Positions 56,681-64,000 of a DNA stretch of 64,000 nt are shown one piece after another. The notes beneath the pieces are model-generated. The model was not told the origin of the DNA. It saw only the letters and a list, made by a program, of their open reading frames with translations, and did not search any database. How positions within the stretch are numbered: position 1 is the stretch's first letter; each line of letters begins with the position of its first letter. Source of the stretch: Paucisalibacillus globulus. GTDB taxonomy: Bacteria; Bacillota; Bacilli; Bacillales; Amphibacillaceae. The stretch spans positions 93,132 through 157,131 of the forward strand of contig NZ_LT855385.1 in the NCBI RefSeq assembly GCF_900184735.1. Direction: 5' to 3'. A program made the position numbers and the translations under genes.

Positions 56681-57664
56681 TTATTTATGATAATTTGTAA
56701 ACCATTCGTTCATTTTACCTAAGACATCTTCCATTGCATGTGAATTTTTCAATGATGGAAGTTGTACTAATAAAGGTTGTTTCGGTCCTTCTGTATTTTT
56801 CCCCTTCTTTTGTAAGATTAATATGCATTTCGCGTTTTTCTTGGACTTAAATGCACTTTCAGGGAGTTGAAGGACACCGATGATATGAGCATTCTTCTGA
56901 AGAAATGCATGTAGTTTATCGGCATCTTCCCCATCAAAAATAATATTAGGAACCATTAACACTAAATATCCACCAGGGTTTGTATAGTTAATACTTTGTT
57001 CCAGGAATAAATAATGCGCAAAAGAATGCCCTTCATTAGCTTTTAGCTCGAAGTTTGCTGCCCGTATATCATCCGGATAATACCCTACCGGGAAATCGGA
57101 AACAACCACATCAACTGGGTCTAATAGGAAAGGACGTAAACTATCCTGATGGAAAAACTCTATGGGAATTTTCTGTAGGTTAGCACTCACAACCCCAAGT
57201 TGAATTAAGGTTGGATCCACTTCTCCTGCATATGCTTCTGTTGGTTTCTTTAGTTGCGAGATCACTGTTGTTATAAGATTCCCAGTACCGGCCGCTGGGT
57301 CAAAGATTCGAATGTTTTCATAATTTTTCATTAGTTTCTGAACTAAATAACCTAGAATTAATGCGATAGCTTCCGGAGTAATCAAATGTTGTTGTTGAGT
57401 TGTATCCTTCATACCTTTTAGGACTGTAAATTGTATCGCTTTACGAATATCTTCTGGATGATAATCATTTAGATTAATCTTTTCTAATGCTGTATGTAAT
57501 TTATGCGTAAGAATGTCATCCATCGATTCATCTGCACTTTGATAAAATAATGTCTCCATTGCAATAATCAAACTATCCAAATATGTCTCATTTAAGTGTT
57601 GTTCAACAATTTTGGTTGTATCATCTAACCACTCAAATAAAGATTCAACTTTTGTTTTCTCCAT
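56681..57664 (-). CDS. ytxK: Class I SAM-dependent methyltransferase YtxK
   Basis: About 327 residues, similar to the catalytic region of N6-adenine DNA methylases. SAM motif I is [13 protein letters not shown] (near residue 120). The motif IV position reads [12 protein letters not shown], a departure from the usual NPPY/F, so the substrate may not be DNA. ACGGAGGAG precedes the ATG at 57664. Cotranscribed with ackA; tpx lies upstream. Confidence 0.87.
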   Translation of the reverse strand: MEKTKVESLFEWLDDTTKIVEQHLNETYLDSLIIAMETLFYQSADESMDDILTHKLHTALEKINLNDYHPEDIRKAIQFTVLKGMKDTTQQQHLITPEAIALILGYLVQKLMKNYENIRIFDPAAGTGNLITTVISQLKKPTEAYAGEVDPTLIQLGVVSANLQKIPIEFFHQDSLRPFLLDPVDVVVSDFPVGYYPDDIRAANFELKANEGHSFAHYLFLEQSINYTNPGGYLVLMVPNIIFDGEDADKLHAFLQKNAHIIGVLQLPESAFKSKKNAKCILILQKKGKNTEGPKQPLLVQLPSLKNSHAMEDVLGKMNEWFTNYHK

Positions 57665-57762
57665 ATAACTCCTCCGTTCATTCAAACCTGTATTATTGTA
57701 TCAGATACCAATGCAACTGTACAAACTAATGATTTTGTCAGAAATTTTCATTATATAAAAAG

Positions 57763-57785
57763 CTCCCCAGCTTCTGCTCGGGGAG
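57763..57785 (-). terminator. Terminator of tpx
   Basis: CTCCCC (57763-57768) pairs with GGGGAG (57780-57785), extended by one further pair, then TTTTTATAT on the minus strand. Confidence 0.8.
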
Positions 57786-57797
57786 ACTTTTCAGATA

Positions 57798-58298
57798 TTA
57801 TTCAGCTTGTTTCGCAGCTTCTAGTGCTTTATCATAGTCAGGATGATTACTTACTTCACTAACATATTCCACATATGTAATCTTATCATTAGAGTCTACA
57901 ACAAAAATAGAACGGGCTAGTAATCGTAGTTCTTTAATTAAAACTCCGAATTTCTCACCGAAGTCTCCATCACGATGGTCAGAAAGCATTTCTAAGCTCT
58001 CAACTTGATTAACTTCTTTCCAACGCTTTTGTGCAAAAGGAAGGTCCATACTAATCGTTACAACTTGTACATTGTCTAATTTCTTAGCTTCTTCATTGAA
58101 ACGGTTTGTTTGAATAGAGCAAACTCCAGTATCAATAGAAGGTACAACACTTATTAATTTTATTTTCCCCTTATAGTCTGAAAGAGACTTTTCTTCTAAA
58201 TCATTCGTAAGTGCCTTAAAATCTGGAGCAGAATCTCCTACTTTTAATTCATTGCCTAATAATGTAACAGGCTTTTCGCCAAATGTAACGTTTGTCAT
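57798..58298 (-). CDS. tpx: Thiol peroxidase (Tpx), one-cysteine variant
   Basis: 166 residues, atypical 2-Cys peroxiredoxin family. The peroxidatic Cys60 lies in SIDTGVCSIQTNRF. The usual resolving Cys, in the RWCGA-like segment of Tpx, is replaced: the sequence reads FAQKRWKEVNQ, with Lys94. Cys60 is the only cysteine in the protein. The fold is otherwise intact (ELRLLARSIFVVD). The start at 58298 has AGGAGGAAT upstream. Position between ytxK and ytfJ is as in B. subtilis. Confidence 0.95.
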   Translation of the reverse strand: MTNVTFGEKPVTLLGNELKVGDSAPDFKALTNDLEEKSLSDYKGKIKLISVVPSIDTGVCSIQTNRFNEEAKKLDNVQVVTISMDLPFAQKRWKEVNQVESLEMLSDHRDGDFGEKFGVLIKELRLLARSIFVVDSNDKITYVEYVSEVSNHPDYDKALEAAKQAE

Positions 58299-58345
58299 TT
58301 TATTCCTCCTATAAATTGACTTATCTCTATTATAGACAAACAAAA

Positions 58346-58372
58346 AGGCGATTTCCAAGAAATGAATCGCCT
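58346..58372 (-). terminator. Terminator of ytfI-ytfJ
   Basis: AGGCGATT pairs with AATCGCCT, extended by GAAATC-like pairing, followed by TTTTTG on the minus strand, just past the ytfJ stop. Confidence 0.85.
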
Positions 58373-58381
58373 AGCTTATAA

Positions 58382-58972
58382 TTAAATATCATAAATCGAT
58401 GGAGATTCTTCTGAATCCGATTTTTCCTTGTTCGTTGACTCTTCCTTGTCATCCGATTTTTTATCTTTTTCGTTTTTATCCTCTTTATCTTTTTCTTTCT
58501 CTTTTCCTTTACTTTCTCCCTTCTCCCGTTTCTTTTCATCCCCTTTTGATCCTTTTCCAATATTACTTTCTTTTAATAGTTGTTGAATTTTTTCGACTGC
58601 TTTTGGTGCAAAGTCTAGCAACTTTTCGTAGATATGAGTATTTTCATCGAGATGCACCATCTTTATACCCTTTGGACTTACAATTAGGAATGCTACAGGC
58701 GTAATGGAAACACCTCCACCACTACCACCACCAAATGGAAAAACAGCCTCACTTCCACTTCCTCCACTTTCACTATCCCCTTGAGAACCTGAACTACTTG
58801 GCATAAATTCAGTACCACCAGCTGCAAAACCAAACCCAACCTTTGAAACTGGAATAATCACACTACCATCAGGTGATTCAACTGGGTCACCAATGATGGT
58901 ATTAACCTCAATCATATCCTTTAAGTTTTCCATTGCTGTCGTCATAAGACCTTGAATTGGATGTTCTTCCAT
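58382..58972 (-). CDS. ytfJ: Sporulation protein YtfJ
   Basis: 196 residues. The N-terminal YtfJ domain (about 1-125) includes DMIEVNTIIGDPVE, a glycine-rich GFGAGGTEF-like stretch and VAFLIVSPKGI. The last 60 residues are a low-complexity Lys/Glu/Asp/Ser tail ending in YDI, which looks disordered and longer than the usual YtfJ. B. subtilis ytfJ is expressed in the forespore. AAGGAGG precedes the ATG. Confidence 0.9.
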   Translation of the reverse strand: MEEHPIQGLMTTAMENLKDMIEVNTIIGDPVESPDGSVIIPVSKVGFGFAAGGTEFMPSSSGSQGDSESGGSGSEAVFPFGGGSGGGVSITPVAFLIVSPKGIKMVHLDENTHIYEKLLDFAPKAVEKIQQLLKESNIGKGSKGDEKKREKGESKGKEKEKDKEDKNEKDKKSDDKEESTNKEKSDSEESPSIYDI

Positions 58973-58991
58973 TGTAATCCTCCTTAAGCAA

Positions 58992-59594
58992 TTATATATA
59001 AACTTCTTCCTTCACTTTAAGATTGCGCATTACTCGTATAGCTGTACGGATAGCTTTTCCTAATCGAATCGTTACAATGCAATCAACCTCCGAATAGAGC
59101 CCCCTTTGTTGGAAATGCGGGGTTACGGAAACTTTTGGTTGAACCTTTAATTCTGTTTGTTCAATGAGAAACCCTATCATTGTTCCTTTTAAGGCCCAAA
59201 TACCACCAGCCAATGCTCCAGTACTACTGGCATCTCCCGTTCCAAAATGTGTTATCCACTTAAATTCATGAAAAGAAATACTCTTAAGCATGAACATGAA
59301 AATTTTACTAATCTCATTAATTTGATTCGTCATTTTTTTAAGTATCCCTAACAAATTATCATCCTGATCTTCTTTTTTAAATTCCTGGACTAATTCAATA
59401 AGCTGTGACTCATCAATCGTATATTCATTTATTTTTATAGTTCGATGGATTAATCTCATTTTCATATAAAATAAATGTATTGTGGCCTGATGTTTATCTT
59501 TTTGATAGCGATATTGTATTCTTATTTTTAATTGCATTAAGAGTAGAAAGATAATAAGAAACAACAATAAACCAATCACAATAACCCAAATCAT
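58992..59594 (-). CDS. ytfI: DUF2953 membrane-anchored protein YtfI
   Basis: About 200 residues: an N-terminal transmembrane helix (MIWVIVIGLLLFLIIFLLL) then a beta-rich DUF2953 domain with GTGDASSTG near residue 125 and a final ALR-type basic stretch. TTGGAGATGG precedes the ATG at 59594. It is 19 bp upstream of ytfJ; the pair is conserved in spore-formers. Confidence 0.85.
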   Translation of the reverse strand: MIWVIVIGLLLFLIIFLLLMQLKIRIQYRYQKDKHQATIHLFYMKMRLIHRTIKINEYTIDESQLIELVQEFKKEDQDDNLLGILKKMTNQINEISKIFMFMLKSISFHEFKWITHFGTGDASSTGALAGGIWALKGTMIGFLIEQTELKVQPKVSVTPHFQQRGLYSEVDCIVTIRLGKAIRTAIRVMRNLKVKEEVYI

Positions 59595-59674
59595 ACTTCC
59601 ATCTCCAAGAATTAATATTGGTAGTCTGCCACAAGTTTCCATTTTTATACGAAAATGTCCATAGATAAAATAAA

Positions 59675-59701
59675 AGGGCTATTCTCATAGAGAATAGCCC
59701 T
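59675..59701 (-). terminator. Terminator of sspA
   Basis: A perfect 11-bp stem (AGGGCTATTCT with its complement) and a 5-nt loop, then TTTTATTTTATC on the minus strand. Confidence 0.9.
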
Positions 59702-59728
59702 AGCCATTTTATACCTATTTACTTTTTA

Positions 59729-59938
59729 TTATCCGTTATATCCACCAAATTGTTGTTCAGCCATTTGAACTAGACGCTTAGTGATTTCTCCACCAACAGA
59801 TCCGTTAGCACGAGAAGTTGTATCTGCACCAAGTTGAACACCAAATTCTTGAGCAATTTCATACTTCATTTGTTCTAGTGCTTGTTGTGCACCAGGTACA
59901 AGTAATTGGTTAGAATTGTTGCTGTTATTGTTTGCCAT
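59729..59938 (-). CDS. sspA: Alpha/beta-type small acid-soluble spore protein
   Basis: 69 residues. The family body is complete: [20 protein letters not shown], with the GPR protease site (E/IA-EFG), then [16 protein letters not shown]. The N-terminus is rich in Asn and Ser. These proteins coat spore DNA and protect it from UV and heat. It sits next to thiI as B. subtilis sspA does. AAGGAGGTGA is a near-perfect ribosome-binding site. Confidence 0.95.
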   Translation of the reverse strand: MANNNSNNSNQLLVPGAQQALEQMKYEIAQEFGVQLGADTTSRANGSVGGEITKRLVQMAEQQFGGYNG

Positions 59939-59944
59939 GGTATT

Positions 59945-59989
59945 TCACCTCCTTGGTACGCTTATATTGTGTCGTTAGGAGGTGATTCA
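59945..59989 (-). promoter_or_regulatory. Forespore-type (SigG-like) promoter and SD-complementary inverted repeat of sspA
   Basis: TGAATC (59984-59989), 14 bp, CAATATA (59963-59969) resembles SigG boxes. The Shine-Dalgarno AGGAGGTGA (59945-59953) is perfectly complementary to TCACCTCCT (59977-59985), which lies in the promoter spacer. A transcript starting at this promoter lacks the second arm; one coming from upstream would carry both and could hide its ribosome-binding site. Confidence 0.5.
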
Positions 59990-60052
59990 TTCATAATTTT
60001 TATTGGAAAGTGTTGGAATTGATTTTCGTACTTCCACAACCTCTATTTATGC

Positions 60053-61255
60053 TTAAAACAACCCTTCAAATGCGTCTTCTTCCACTTTCCTATCATTAAT
60101 TTTAATTACCTCTATCCCCTCGATTGCTTCTTGGATAAGGTCATCGTAGTTAAATTTTGATTCATAATAATTTACACGATCACGTTTAGGTTTTGTTTTT
60201 GGTGCTTTTGGTACAAAAATTGTACAACAATCTTCGTAAGGTCTTATTGAAATATCGAATGTATCAATTGCTTTAGATATTTCGATTATTTCATCTTTAT
60301 CCATAGTTACTAGTGGTCTAATAATTGGATAGTTTGTAACTTCATTAATAGTATTCATACTAGTCATCGTTTGACTTGCTACCTGACCTAAATTCTCTCC
60401 AGTCGTAAGAGAAAGAATCCCTTCGTTTTGACAAACTCTTTCACTTATTCGAAGCATCATTCTTCTCATCACAGTCATACCATATCCATCAGGTGTTTCT
60501 TGGAATATCTTTTGTTGTAACTTTGTAAAAGGAACAACATGAACCTTAATACTAGGCCCAAACTTGGTTAACTTTTCGGCTAAGTCTAATACCTTTTGCT
60601 TAGCACGGTCACTAGTGAATGGAGGTGATTCAAAGTGGATTGCTTCAATTTGCACACCACGCTTCATTGCCAAATACCCTGCAACAGGACTATCTATACC
60701 GCCAGATAAAAGTAATAATGTTTTATCAGACGTCCCTACCGGTAAGCCTCCTGCTCCACGAACAACACTAGAAGTGATGTAGGTTGCTTCCCCACGGATT
60801 TCTACCCGTACGTCTATGTCAGGTGAATGAACATTTACTGTGTAGGATTCGGTATTACTTAATAGATGCCCACCTAGAATTTGATTTAATTCTTGTGAGC
60901 GCACCGGAAATCCTTTATTAATTCTTTTCACAGAAACTTTAAATGTGTTAACATTCTCAGAATTTGTTAAAGCATATAACGCAGCATCTTTAATTTTCTC
61001 TAGGTCATTTTCCACTTTAATTGCAAGGCTTAAACTATGGATTCCAAATACATTCTTTACCTTGTCCATAATAGGTTGTGGTGCATGACCATTTAATAAA
61101 ACAAACATTCTTCCTTGTGTTCTTTTTACTTTTACTTCTGGAAAATCCACTAATTTCTGTTGGATATTATTCTGCAGTTTCTCAACAAACTTTTTACGAT
61201 TCTTTCCTTTTAAGGATAATTCTCCATAGCGTATTAAAATATGATCAAATTCCAT
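60053..61255 (-). CDS. thiI: tRNA 4-thiouridine synthetase ThiI
   Basis: 400 residues, the short Bacillus type without a C-terminal rhodanese domain. N-terminal ferredoxin-like and THUMP domains (about 1-165), then PP-loop motif LLLLSGGIDSPVAG and adenylation-domain cysteines in EDCCTIFVP. It thiolates U8 of tRNA using sulfur relayed by the adjacent cysteine desulfurase. GGAGTAGA precedes the ATG. Confidence 0.96.
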   Translation of the reverse strand: MEFDHILIRYGELSLKGKNRKKFVEKLQNNIQQKLVDFPEVKVKRTQGRMFVLLNGHAPQPIMDKVKNVFGIHSLSLAIKVENDLEKIKDAALYALTNSENVNTFKVSVKRINKGFPVRSQELNQILGGHLLSNTESYTVNVHSPDIDVRVEIRGEATYITSSVVRGAGGLPVGTSDKTLLLLSGGIDSPVAGYLAMKRGVQIEAIHFESPPFTSDRAKQKVLDLAEKLTKFGPSIKVHVVPFTKLQQKIFQETPDGYGMTVMRRMMLRISERVCQNEGILSLTTGENLGQVASQTMTSMNTINEVTNYPIIRPLVTMDKDEIIEISKAIDTFDISIRPYEDCCTIFVPKAPKTKPKRDRVNYYESKFNYDDLIQEAIEGIEVIKINDRKVEEDAFEGLF

Positions 61256-61261
61256 TAGTAT

Positions 61262-62401
61262 CTACTCCATAACTTCTTTTAATTGGTTAATTGCTTCATT
61301 TAATTTATTCAAGAAAATCTTAACTTCTTCTATTGTGTTATCGTAAGACAAACTAACGCGAAGTGCAGATTTAGTTCTTATTTGATTGTAGCCACAAGCT
61401 TTGATAATTCTACTTTCATCTAAATCTTTAGAAGAACATGCAGATTTAGTAGAAATAAATATCCCTTGCTTTCCTAAAGTATGAATCATAACTTCTGGTT
61501 TTAACCCAGGAATTGAAAAGTTAACAATATGTGGTGCTGATTCTTCAGGTGTATTTAACACCACTTTTTCCATATTCTTTAGTTCTTGACGAAGAAAATG
61601 ATTTAGTTCTAGAAGTTTGCCTGACTCTTTTTCTTCACGTTCTTTAATCAACCTGAGAGCTTTCACCAACGAAACAGCACCAGCCAAGTTCTCTGTTCCA
61701 GATCGAATTGCAAATTCCTGATCTCCTCCATGGAATAAAGGGAAAAGTTTTACACCTCTACGACAATATAACAGGCCAGTTCCCTTTAACCCATGAATCT
61801 TATGGCCAGACATCGTACATAAATCGATTCCACTATTATCTAGTGAAAGTGGAACCTTACCTAAGCCTTGTACATGATCGACATGAAAGAATAATTTTGG
61901 GTGTTTTTTAGCGATTTCCCCAATTTCCTTTATAGGTTGAATAGAGCCAATTTCATTATTTACATGCATGATACTTATCAGGATGGTATCCTTTCGAATT
62001 GCTTTCTCAACATCTTCAATCGACACGACTCCATCTTGATTAACAGGTAAAAAAGTCACTTCGAAACCTAGCTTTTCTAAGCTTTTACATCCTTCATAAA
62101 CAGAAGGATGCTCAATTTCTGTCGTGATAATATGTTTTCCTCTTCCTTGGTGCTCCAATGCAATACCTTTGATTGCTATATTATTTCCTTCCGTACCACC
62201 TGATGTAAATATAATTTCATCTTCATGTACTTTTAATAGCATTGCCGCTTGTTGCTTTGATTTTATTAAGAGCTTTTCTGTCTCTCCACCAAGTTGATGT
62301 ATAGAGGAAGGATTAGCGAAAAAGCTCGTTGAAACTTGTTCAAAGCTTTTTAAGACTTCTGGATGTGGTTTTGTTGTAGCACTATTATCAAGATATATCA
62401 T
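61262..62401 (-). CDS. nifZ: Cysteine desulfurase partnering ThiI
   Basis: 379 residues, class V PLP aminotransferase. N-terminal MIYLDNSATTKPHPEVL, PLP-lysine in CTMSGHKIHGLKG, and active-site Cys in FISTKSACSSKD. It releases sulfur from cysteine as an enzyme persulfide for ThiI. It lies 6 bp before thiI; in B. subtilis NifZ is dedicated to ThiI. AATGGGGAGGA precedes the ATG. Confidence 0.95.
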   Translation of the reverse strand: MIYLDNSATTKPHPEVLKSFEQVSTSFFANPSSIHQLGGETEKLLIKSKQQAAMLLKVHEDEIIFTSGGTEGNNIAIKGIALEHQGRGKHIITTEIEHPSVYEGCKSLEKLGFEVTFLPVNQDGVVSIEDVEKAIRKDTILISIMHVNNEIGSIQPIKEIGEIAKKHPKLFFHVDHVQGLGKVPLSLDNSGIDLCTMSGHKIHGLKGTGLLYCRRGVKLFPLFHGGDQEFAIRSGTENLAGAVSLVKALRLIKEREEKESGKLLELNHFLRQELKNMEKVVLNTPEESAPHIVNFSIPGLKPEVMIHTLGKQGIFISTKSACSSKDLDESRIIKACGYNQIRTKSALRVSLSYDNTIEEVKIFLNKLNEAINQLKEVME

Positions 62402-62444
62402 TTTATCCTCCCCATTTAACTAAATTAACAAATAAACAAAACGG

Positions 62445-62486
62445 AAGGCTGTCTTTAGGAAAAGTACATTTCCATAAAGCAGCCTT
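62445..62486 (-). terminator. Terminator of ezrA
   Basis: AAGGCTG pairs with CAGCCTT, with inner pairing CTTTA/TAAAG and GGAAA/TTTCC. The T-run is interrupted (CCGTTTTG), so efficiency is uncertain. Confidence 0.7.
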
Positions 62487-62499
62487 TAGAGACTCTTAC

Positions 62500-64000
62500 T
62501 TATCGTATCGTTAATTGATTTTCTTCAATTCGTTTCAATGCACCTGGTTCTACTTCCTCTAGTGCACGAGCAGCTTGTTCCAAAGCAACTTCATAATCAA
62601 AATTCCTAAATAAGGTTTCTGCTTCTAGAAGCTTTGCTGCGAGTAAAGGATACTTACTGCGGTACCTATTCGCATACTGAATAACCTGTTCCGTAAGATC
62701 AGCTTGATCTAACATTACATCTGTCTGTTCAATTAATAAGTCAACGGATGATTTAGCAGTTGAAAGTGATTGTTGAACTTCAGAGATATCCAATGGGTTC
62801 TTCTCTAAGACTGTTAGCACTTGATTACAGTTCTCTAATGCGGTATCCATAGAATTCCAGATGAAACTTGGTACACCTGGGATATTACTCTTTTTAAGTC
62901 TACGATTAATTTCGTTAATTTGATCACGGATATCTGCTAATTTCTCTTTTGCTTCTATCTCATCTTTTCTCAAGTTGTATACACTTACTTTGAAATCATG
63001 GTGTTTTTCCAGTAGCTCTTCCAATTGACCAAATCCTGCTTCTAGTTGAGCCCGCAATTCTGAGTGCGGGGTTTTCTCATCTTCTAAGCCAATTTCTATT
63101 TCGTCATATACTTTTTGTAAATGTGTAATACTCTTTTCTAACGATAAATACTTTTCCATGTCTTGATCGTCAAAGTAATAGGTTTGTTTTAATGTTTCAA
63201 CTTCTGATTTTGTTTCTTCAAAAGAGGCTGCAATTTCTAAAACAGATTTATGATAGCTTGTTGCTTGTGACTCCATGTAATTTTTTGCGATGGCTTCTTT
63301 TTCTAGAAGTTGGTACATTTCTTGAATTCGATCTACAATCTCACTAGTTAACGTTTTAGCATCGGTTGCTTTACCGGTTTCTAAAGCTTTCACACAATCT
63401 AAGAGTCGCTGTTGATATCCTTGTAGTTCCTTTTCAAATCCAAGGTGGTCAATGCGGAATCCTTCTTCTTTCATTTCTTTAATACCAGCATACAAATCAT
63501 CTATCTGGGAAGGGATGTCCTGTTTACAAGCACGGTAAATCTCTGGGAATTCTTCAATCTCAGTTTGCATTTGTTCAAGTTGTAGCTTGAGAGAGTCTAC
63601 TAATTCTTTAGCCTCTGTATAATTGCCTGAATCAACTAATTCATGATAATTATCAAGATTCTCACTTAATTCATCAATTTCAACTTCAAATCGAACTTCC
63701 GCCTTCCCATATTGGAATCGATTTTGGGCAATTGTTTTACGTAAGTTTTTTATAGTAGGTTGTATATATTCAACTTCCTTACGACTTGACTCCTCAGATT
63801 CAACTAGTTCATCTAGTTCCGTTAGGATTTTCTCAATATCTTTTTCGATAGTTTGTAAAGCCTGTTCTGTTTTTCGAAGAATCTTTTTGGCGGTTGAAAA
63901 ACGAAACTTATCTGCTGCTTCTTCCGCATCAAATAGAAATTCTTCTATGTCAGGCAGTTCACTAGAAAGGATTAATTCCCAACGTTCTTTCCAAGACTCA
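62500..64000 (-). CDS. ezrA: Septation ring formation regulator EzrA (5' end beyond window)
   Basis: At least 500 residues, open through the window edge; the N-terminal transmembrane helix would be beyond 64000. The visible part is the spectrin-like coiled-coil cytoplasmic domain: WKERWELILSS, FLFDAEEAADKFRF and NLDNYHELVDSGNYTEAKEL (about 63600-63660) are close to B. subtilis EzrA. It restrains FtsZ ring formation at the poles and acts in division. The ATG at 63570 is internal. Confidence 0.92.
   Translation of the reverse strand, partial: ESWKERWELILSSELPDIEEFLFDAEEAADKFRFSTAKKILRKTEQALQTIEKDIEKILTELDELVESEESSRKEVEYIQPTIKNLRKTIAQNRFQYGKAEVRFEVEIDELSENLDNYHELVDSGNYTEAKELVDSLKLQLEQMQTEIEEFPEIYRACKQDIPSQIDDLYAGIKEMKEEGFRIDHLGFEKELQGYQQRLLDCVKALETGKATDAKTLTSEIVDRIQEMYQLLEKEAIAKNYMESQATSYHKSVLEIAASFEETKSEVETLKQTYYFDDQDMEKYLSLEKSITHLQKVYDEIEIGLEDEKTPHSELRAQLEAGFGQLEELLEKHHDFKVSVYNLRKDEIEAKEKLADIRDQINEINRRLKKSNIPGVPSFIWNSMDTALENCNQVLTVLEKNPLDISEVQQSLSTAKSSVDLLIEQTDVMLDQADLTEQVIQYANRYRSKYPLLAAKLLEAETLFRNFDYEVALEQAARALEEVEPGALKRIEENQLTIR

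Noticed and set aside
62500-63570. 356-residue complete protein ending ezrA
   Set aside because: The frame stays open to 64000 with clear EzrA sequence upstream; the ATG at 63570 is internal.

Overview
This window comes from a low-GC, endospore-forming member of the Bacillaceae. The gene order follows the Bacillus subtilis infC/thrS to ezrA segment closely: rplT-rpmI-infC, thrS-ytxC, dnaI-dnaB-nrdR, gapB, coaE-mutM-polA, phoPR, mdh-icd-citZ, ytvI, pyk-pfkA, accDA, malic enzyme, dnaE, ytrHI, nrnA, ytpI, ytoI, ytkL, ackA-ytxK-tpx-ytfJ-ytfI, sspA-thiI-nifZ-ezrA. Spore genes (ytrH, ytrI, ytxC, ytfJ, an alpha/beta-type SASP) confirm a spore-former. Protein texture and gene combination suggest an Oceanobacillus/Virgibacillus-like genus, but the species cannot be fixed from sequence alone. 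Almost everything is on the minus strand, so operons read from high to low coordinates.

Layout. 1-541 is a truncated structured repeat. 0.6-2.96 kb is a TVP38-type membrane protein, ysdA and the infC-rpmI-rplT operon, with its L20 autoregulatory leader and a non-canonical AUU start on infC. 3.1-4.0 kb is an orphan P-loop kinase-like gene. 4.2-6.5 kb is thrS with a T-box leader. 6.5-10.8 kb carries ytxC and the primosome genes dnaI, dnaB and nrdR. 11-12 kb is gapB, then a repeat and a small XRE-regulator/membrane-protein pair. 13.4-17.5 kb is coaE-mutM-polA. 18.2-24 kb is phoPR and the TCA-cycle set mdh-icd-citZ. 24.3-28.7 kb is ytvI, fxsA, pyk and pfkA. 29.5-33.4 kb is accA-accD, a FadR-type regulator and malic enzyme. 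33.5-41.3 kb is dnaE, ytrHI, nrnA, ytpI and ytoI. 41.4-50.4 kb is a complete Gram-positive type IV pilus locus. 50.5-64 kb returns to housekeeping genes and ends inside ezrA.

Two things stand out. First, four intergenic loci (1-541, about 12190-12575, 17681-18097, 29014-29444) carry the same composite element: two GC-rich palindromic modules of 105-110 bp (170 bp or more in locus 1) facing each other across about 75-95 bp of AT-rich DNA, inside terminal inverted repeats related to TAGAAACTGTGCGGTA. Every readable locus has one module of each of two core types and one of each of two arm sequences, in different combinations. Second, the pilus locus encodes extension and retraction ATPases, platform protein, PilM/N/O, its own prepilin peptidase, a major pilin and three minor pilin-like proteins. 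One of these is divergently transcribed and has a repetitive, probably beta-solenoid, C-terminal domain.

Smaller observations: a thiol peroxidase with only one cysteine, a PhoR lacking the extracytoplasmic domain, a perfect 17-bp FadR-type operator in front of malic enzyme, and a DnaE with an eroded PHP metal site.
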